Below, in pieces: positions 59,435 to 64,000 of a DNA stretch of 64,000 bases (position 1 is its first letter; each line of letters begins with the position of its first letter). Source of the stretch: Dalbergia cochinchinensis (taxonomy: Eukaryota > Streptophyta > Magnoliopsida > Fabales > Fabaceae); contig CM062377.1 of NCBI GenBank assembly GCA_031216125.1, forward strand, positions 56,908,549 to 56,972,548. The letters are read 5' to 3'. A model generated the notes under the pieces. The model worked only from the letters and a program-made list of their open reading frames with translations, had not been told where the DNA came from and searched no databases. The position numbers and the translations under genes were made by a program.

Positions 59435-62400
59435 TCACTTTCGTGCCAACAAACCCTTCATCAAGAAGATCCCCAAACAACCAACAGCCGCTGCAACCAC
59501 AACGCGACCTCTGGCAGAATCTGAATCGGTCGCTAGGCTTTTCCTGTTGGTTCTTGTTTGGTGAGACTTCTCACCTATGCTCCCCCGGAGAAGATTATTG
59601 AGGTTGTCCAATTGATGCATGATCTGACGCTGACTACGCACGATACCTGATATCTGATGACACAGACAGAAAAAGTATGTCAAGAACTAATGCAGCATTC
59701 ATTCCACAGTCATAACACCATGATGATTCAGAGTGTTTATAGGAATTTTTATTTACACAGGCTCGTGATAAACAACTGCTGATCATTTAAAGGAATACAA
59801 TTGGCAACCTTAGGTCATATACAAAGTCATTATTGGACAATTTCTAAGACCTGTGTTATTTTATATGGTGACAAAAAATATTAATGGTTTCCACTGTGTT
59901 TCAACACTTACTAATTAGTCACAAATAAATAGATAGGAAAGCTCTATACCAGAAAAGGAGAAAATTTTGATAGTTTTACCATTATATATCAGGTCAAATC
60001 AATGCCATGGAGCCAGAACACTAACGACATATATTAAGCCGCATAATGTCGAGTAACATTCCAGACTTTATCTGCTTTTAGTAAAATCATGACTTTCATT
60101 ATTTATTACCTTGTCCCGTTTAATAGATTCAAATAAAAGTGACCGTATTTCAACTTATTTCCATTTTCTCACTCTCCACCTTTTAATCTATCCTGGGATC
60201 CTAACACCATGATTAGCATGGAACGACCAAAATTACAAATCAAAACTAGACGGGAGAAATTTGGATGTTTCGATATAGTGGAAACCACAAAAACTTTCCC
60301 TTCTAGAAAGTTGCAGTTCTGAAAGAATCAACTTCAAAAGGGTCAACAATCTGGAGAATAACATAATCTGAAAGTGAGATAGGATATTAGACTCAAGATA
60401 CCTCATCCATTAAAGGTGAATCTTTAGCTAATTGCGATGAGGATGAGGAATTTGGCAATTTAGATCCAGTTAGGGAACCATTGCCCAAACCAGTAATGAA
60501 GTAAGAGGTGGGAGCAGAACCATTGCAGGCCTCAGCTTGAAGTGACATATTTTGTTGGCTTGGAGAACTTTTCTTGATCGTTAACTTGGAGTTCAGCTCT
60601 TCCATACGATTTGTAAAATCATCCATTCTATCATTTAGGGCAGAAATTTGCTCTGAAAGCTGGCTGATGGCTCCCTACCAAATATTAGATGAACGATGAC
60701 AAAAACCAGATAGTTAATTCGGTATGTCCTGATAGATGAGTGATGATTTAAATTCAATATACCCACAGGCATTATAAACTGCTTCAAGCAACTGAATTTA
60801 CCTGACTTGCTGTTGCTGTTGAGGAACCTGAATTTCTTTCACCAAACTCTTGACTGTTGGCAACATACCCAGTAACTTTGGCTAAATTTTTGTCTCTCTG
60901 AGTTGTGTATGACTGTGACATTCCACTATTGAAGATACACAGCAGTCATATCATTAGATAATGGCAAAGCAGTTTTCCAATAAGTGTATAATGATTTTCT
61001 TTGAGAAAGTTAACTTAGCCCTTCCCAGATTTAGATGAATTCATACGCCTTCCTCCACTTTCAGAATCTATAAAATCCCATCTCATGTTTCAAAAGTGTA
61101 CAACAAATTTCTAATTATCATAGAGCCATCAAATCTTGGTCAAATCATGTAACTACCCATAGCTTGCTAAAAATTCTCTCAAAGTGCCAAAATCATCCAT
61201 GGAGGTCAAACAATTAAGCTGGTTTTTTCTCTCTCAATATAGCATTGAATCATTTCACTGATTTAGGTTTTCTTATGAGCTGATTTATCCACTGAATTGT
61301 GGGTGGTTATGATATTTCACCAATTGATTTTGCTATCACAACATGAACAAAGTGTAGCCCCAATATGTAGGTTCTCTAAATAGATCAATCAACACTACTG
61401 GACTCTATCCAAAATCAACTTCTTACTAAAACCATCTAAAGCAAGACCTCTAATTGTTTCTCCAAATATTTTTACATGAAAATTTTTTACCTCCGCATGT
61501 ATTTATGTCTCATGGCAACCCTGTCAGCAGAGGCTCTAGAAAGTGCTTCTTTGGGGCTTGACACCAAATCCTCATCTAGGCTGAGCTTTGTCTTTAAATC
61601 ATCTGGTAGGGCCTGTAGAACAGTTAGAGAATGCTGATATAGGATTACATAATAGCAGATGGCAAGTTGTCATACCATAACCTCATTTACAAGCTTTTCA
61701 AGTTGAATTTGCTCAATGTAGGTACGAGGAATGTAGGAACCTTCTAGACCCAGCTGTTGGCCGATGTATTGTACAACTAGGCGATCTCTTCCTTGCACCT
61801 GCTTATTATTAAGTTCCAAACAACTCACTAGAAGGATTATTACCAACCAAAAATCCAAAAAATTCAACTTTAGAAAAAGTACAAAATCTTTAATCTGCAA
61901 ATGACATGAAAAAAAAAAGAACCTTATACCAGAAACAATCCAAGTCAACATGGAAATAAAATTGTGAAGCCACATATCAAATTAAAAAAAAAAAATCATT
62001 TGAAAGATGTGTGTTGTCTTTGGAAGGTCTTTCATAAGCAGGGGAAATAAAATGAGAAGAAAATATTACTTGAGATCCATGCTTTCTCAAAATAAATAAA
62101 TGTACACTTTTCAATCCTCAGAAAAAGTTTGAAACCAAACAGGGATGCTTTAATTTACACTTAGAAAAATGTTCCATGAAACTAAATTATTCATGAGCAA
62201 GAGACTGAAGTACGTGCCAAAGTGCACAAAAAGTGAATATTTGTTGAACCATTAAGCCAGTTTCTACATATTCAATCAAAACTCATGAAGCATAAATGAA
62301 TGTACCTCTAAACAAGAAGTCCAAAAGTGCAGAGGAATTTCAATAAATATAGAATCCTAGTAAAGCATTCAACAATAATACAACAGTATTATAGACTTAT

Positions 62401-62613
62401 TCTAGGCTCTAGCATTACCTGAACATAATGCCGATTGAGTTGCTCAAGCCAATCTAATTTCACACAAACCCTATCATCAGAAAAGACATGGCTGTTTCTT
62501 TTAAGGATGGTAGCTATGGTGTATCCCAGGGCCATTAGTCCACCGAGAAGACGCACACTGACCTCAAAAGTAATTCTTGGTGATATGACAAAGGGCTTAT
62601 CAGTCACCCATTC
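59435..62613 (-). CDS. TTM1/TTM2: TTM1/TTM2-like triphosphate tunnel metalloenzyme, C-terminal 351 residues
   Basis: Six exons on the minus strand with GT...AG ends: 62613-62419, 61798-61676, 61612-61491 (ends phase 2), 60925-60802, 60674-60402 and 59653-59435 (TGA). Together they encode 351 residues. They match the later half of plant TTM1/TTM2 (uridine-kinase-like P-loop plus CYTH): EWVTDKPFVISPRITFEV, GGLMALGYTIATILKRNSH, LDWLEQLNRHYVQVQG, GSYIPRTYIEQIQLEKL, ALPDDLKTKLSLDEDLVSS, then a coiled-coil stretch (GAISQLSEQISALNDRM), GLGNGSLTGS, SSSSSQLAKDSPLMDE and a C-terminal hydrophobic anchor (VVVAAAVGCLGIFLMKGLL). Arabidopsis homologues are pyrophosphatases linked to senescence (TTM1) and defence (TTM2), tail-anchored to mitochondria. 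The P-loop half must lie to the right, partly beyond the window. No stop or frameshift is seen in these exons. Confidence 0.87.
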
Positions 62614-63639
62614 CTGAGAAGTTACAGGCCATCAATTAGTTGGCACCATGTGAAAAGATCATTCTCCATGAATCAAGCATGGAAAATTGTAAAATGTTAA
62701 TATACATAATACCAAAGATATCAGAGATCTTATAGTATACCAAGCCTATGAAATATCAATTATGATGTCCCAAAAGAAAAACAAGATAGAGGCAGTCGTT
62801 AACCAAGAAACTATGACCCTCATAAATTACAAATCTAAAAGGCCAATCTGAAATTAGAAATCCCCTGTAGTATTTGTACCATAAACTTCAAGCCTAATGA
62901 AACCAAAGTTGGAGAAACAGCAGAATTGAAAATGTTCAAATTTCATATCAAAACAATAAAACTGGCATTCACCAGTAAACCTAGCCGTATAGAGTGTAGG
63001 ATATGCAAAAATAAACCCATGTGTTCTGTTCAAAGTAACATGGTGCACCTGGCTGGAGTGTGATCCAATAACTTCTATGCAGAATTTCTGCATATGTGCC
63101 CCAAATTTCAATAGACGCCAAGCATTTGTCTGCATTTTGTTTCCTCTTTTCCAGTACTTTACATCGTTTTTCCAATACTGGAGTAGTATTTCCCATCCTT
63201 CACTCCAGCAATCTAGTCTTTTCAGGTTTAATTTAACTTTCTTTTCACATTATATGTATATATATAATCAAGCCCCAAATCAGGATCATATATCTATATA
63301 CATATATATATAAGCTTCAAATGCAAGTGAATGAAGCCCCAAATCAGGAATGAAAAATGAAATATTCCAGAGATAATTGCTTATTTTAAATTTAAAAAAT
63401 GTTATCAGCTTCAGCATCTATAACATGATGAAATCATCTTGTCTTCAAAAAATTTGTTACCCTCATTTAATCATATATTTTATCACAATCAAATCCACAA
63501 AAGATGCTTCACTGAATCCAAAAAAAAATACTGTCAGAGACTAATGATAGAAACTCTAGACCCTAACCTTCCTTTAAAAGGCTGGATTTGAACCCATGAT
63601 TGCATTTATAACTCCATGCAGTTGTGTAGAAATATATTT
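62614..63639 (-). other. Probable intron of the TTM-like gene
   Basis: The exon beginning at 62613 has a clean acceptor (TTCTCAG), and the preceding residues expected in this family (a KYSLMFE-like end) are not found up to the window edge. This stretch therefore looks intronic. Frames at 62854-63196 minus are open but match neither TTM nor anything else known to me. AT repeats at 63250-63312. Confidence 0.5.
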
Positions 63640-64000
63640 CATTGTTAGAATTTTTCATAAAAGGAGATTTATTAAATGAAGAAGGAGAAAGATGTATACA
63701 ACATTGGAAGATACGAAATCCTCAACAAAGGAAACTGGAGACGGAAAAACATAATCAAAGAAAGGAAAGTATAAAAAGTAATCACCGTAGAAGAGCTCTC
63801 CAATCCCTTTGCACACCCAAAATGTTTTTGCCCTTAAAAACAACATACACGGAGAACCAAAGAGATCCGATAACAAATTAAGAGGTGATGAAGCATTGTT
63901 GGAGATACAAGCATTCCTTTCCAACCACAACACCCACAGAATCCCATAAACTGCACATTGCAACAAAGTTTTAATTTCTCTCTTCTTCCCACAGTTGTAG
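63640..64000 (-). mobile_element. LINE 3' fragment, minus strand
   Basis: The minus frame reads QCAVYGILWVLWLERNACISNN, ASSPLNLLSDL and LRAKTFWVCKGI, the conserved C-terminal tail of plant L1-type LINEs (WxxWxERNxRxF). It is probably inside an intron of the TTM-like gene and continues past the window end. It is not the same copy as 53540-55880, which lacks this tail wording. Confidence 0.65.

Noticed and set aside
62854..63196. Possible extra exon of the TTM-like gene (minus, QTNAWRLLKFG text)
   Set aside because: It does not match the residues expected upstream of the exon at 62613 and no paired splice sites fit the frame.
1..64000. CRISPR array, operon, bacterial promoter or phage-like system
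   Set aside because: The sequence is plant nuclear DNA; repeats are irregular minisatellites, LTRs and MITEs without spacer architecture.
1..64000. tRNA or rRNA genes
   Set aside because: No cloverleaf with A and B boxes or rRNA core text was found; TGGTATCAGAGC words are primer-binding sites beside LTRs.

Overview
The window looks like nuclear DNA of a flowering plant, most likely a repeat-rich eudicot. The evidence is AT-rich sequence, plant-type introns, an F-box/FBD gene, a TTM-type gene, and layered plant retrotransposons and DNA transposons. The species cannot be named from the sequence. Only two protein-coding genes are well supported; both are on the minus strand.

Layout. (1) 1-1783: a possible 5' leader of a minus-strand gene leaving the left edge, then a Mutator-type MITE. 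(2) 1784-10547: nested copies of one LTR family (call it A) in both orientations. One copy is split by a 5.07-kb solo LTR of a second family (B; TG...CA ends, exact 5-bp target duplication) that carries a GC-rich open frame. (3) 10560-20840: old debris. It holds a non-autonomous hAT element with 8-bp target duplication, an LTR/PBS/gag remnant, a decayed Ty3/gypsy pol split by a Mutator-type MITE with 9-bp target duplication, and a Ty1/copia RT/RNase H scrap. (4) 23610-26690: an intact F-box/LRR/FBD gene of 423 residues with a 5'UTR intron. (5) 30656-44138: a Ty3/gypsy element on the minus strand with two ~2.2-kb LTRs, PBS, PPT and AATGG target duplication, sitting in a degenerate minisatellite. 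Its integrase is split by a second family-B solo LTR (33485-37630) and its RT/RNase H by a 479-bp hAT MITE. (6) 45240-52082: old repeat sequence hit by a 3.4-kb hAT element with exact 8-bp target duplication and a decayed BED/DUF659 transposase. (7) 52567-56073: a palindromic foldback element, a 5'-truncated LINE and a small MITE. (8) 57600-58315: a GC-rich stretch with a mitochondrial-L2-like motif. (9) 59435-62613 and beyond: the 3' half of a TTM1/TTM2-like gene, with a LINE fragment upstream, probably in an intron.

There are no operons and the two genes have no evident link. The story of the window is transposon layering: boundaries and target duplications allow a relative order of insertion (minisatellite, then gypsy element, then solo LTR and MITE inside it; family-A LTR, then family-B LTR inside it). 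The least explained item is the open frame inside the 5-kb solo LTR, which the sister LTR does not carry. All similarity statements are by eye; no search was run.
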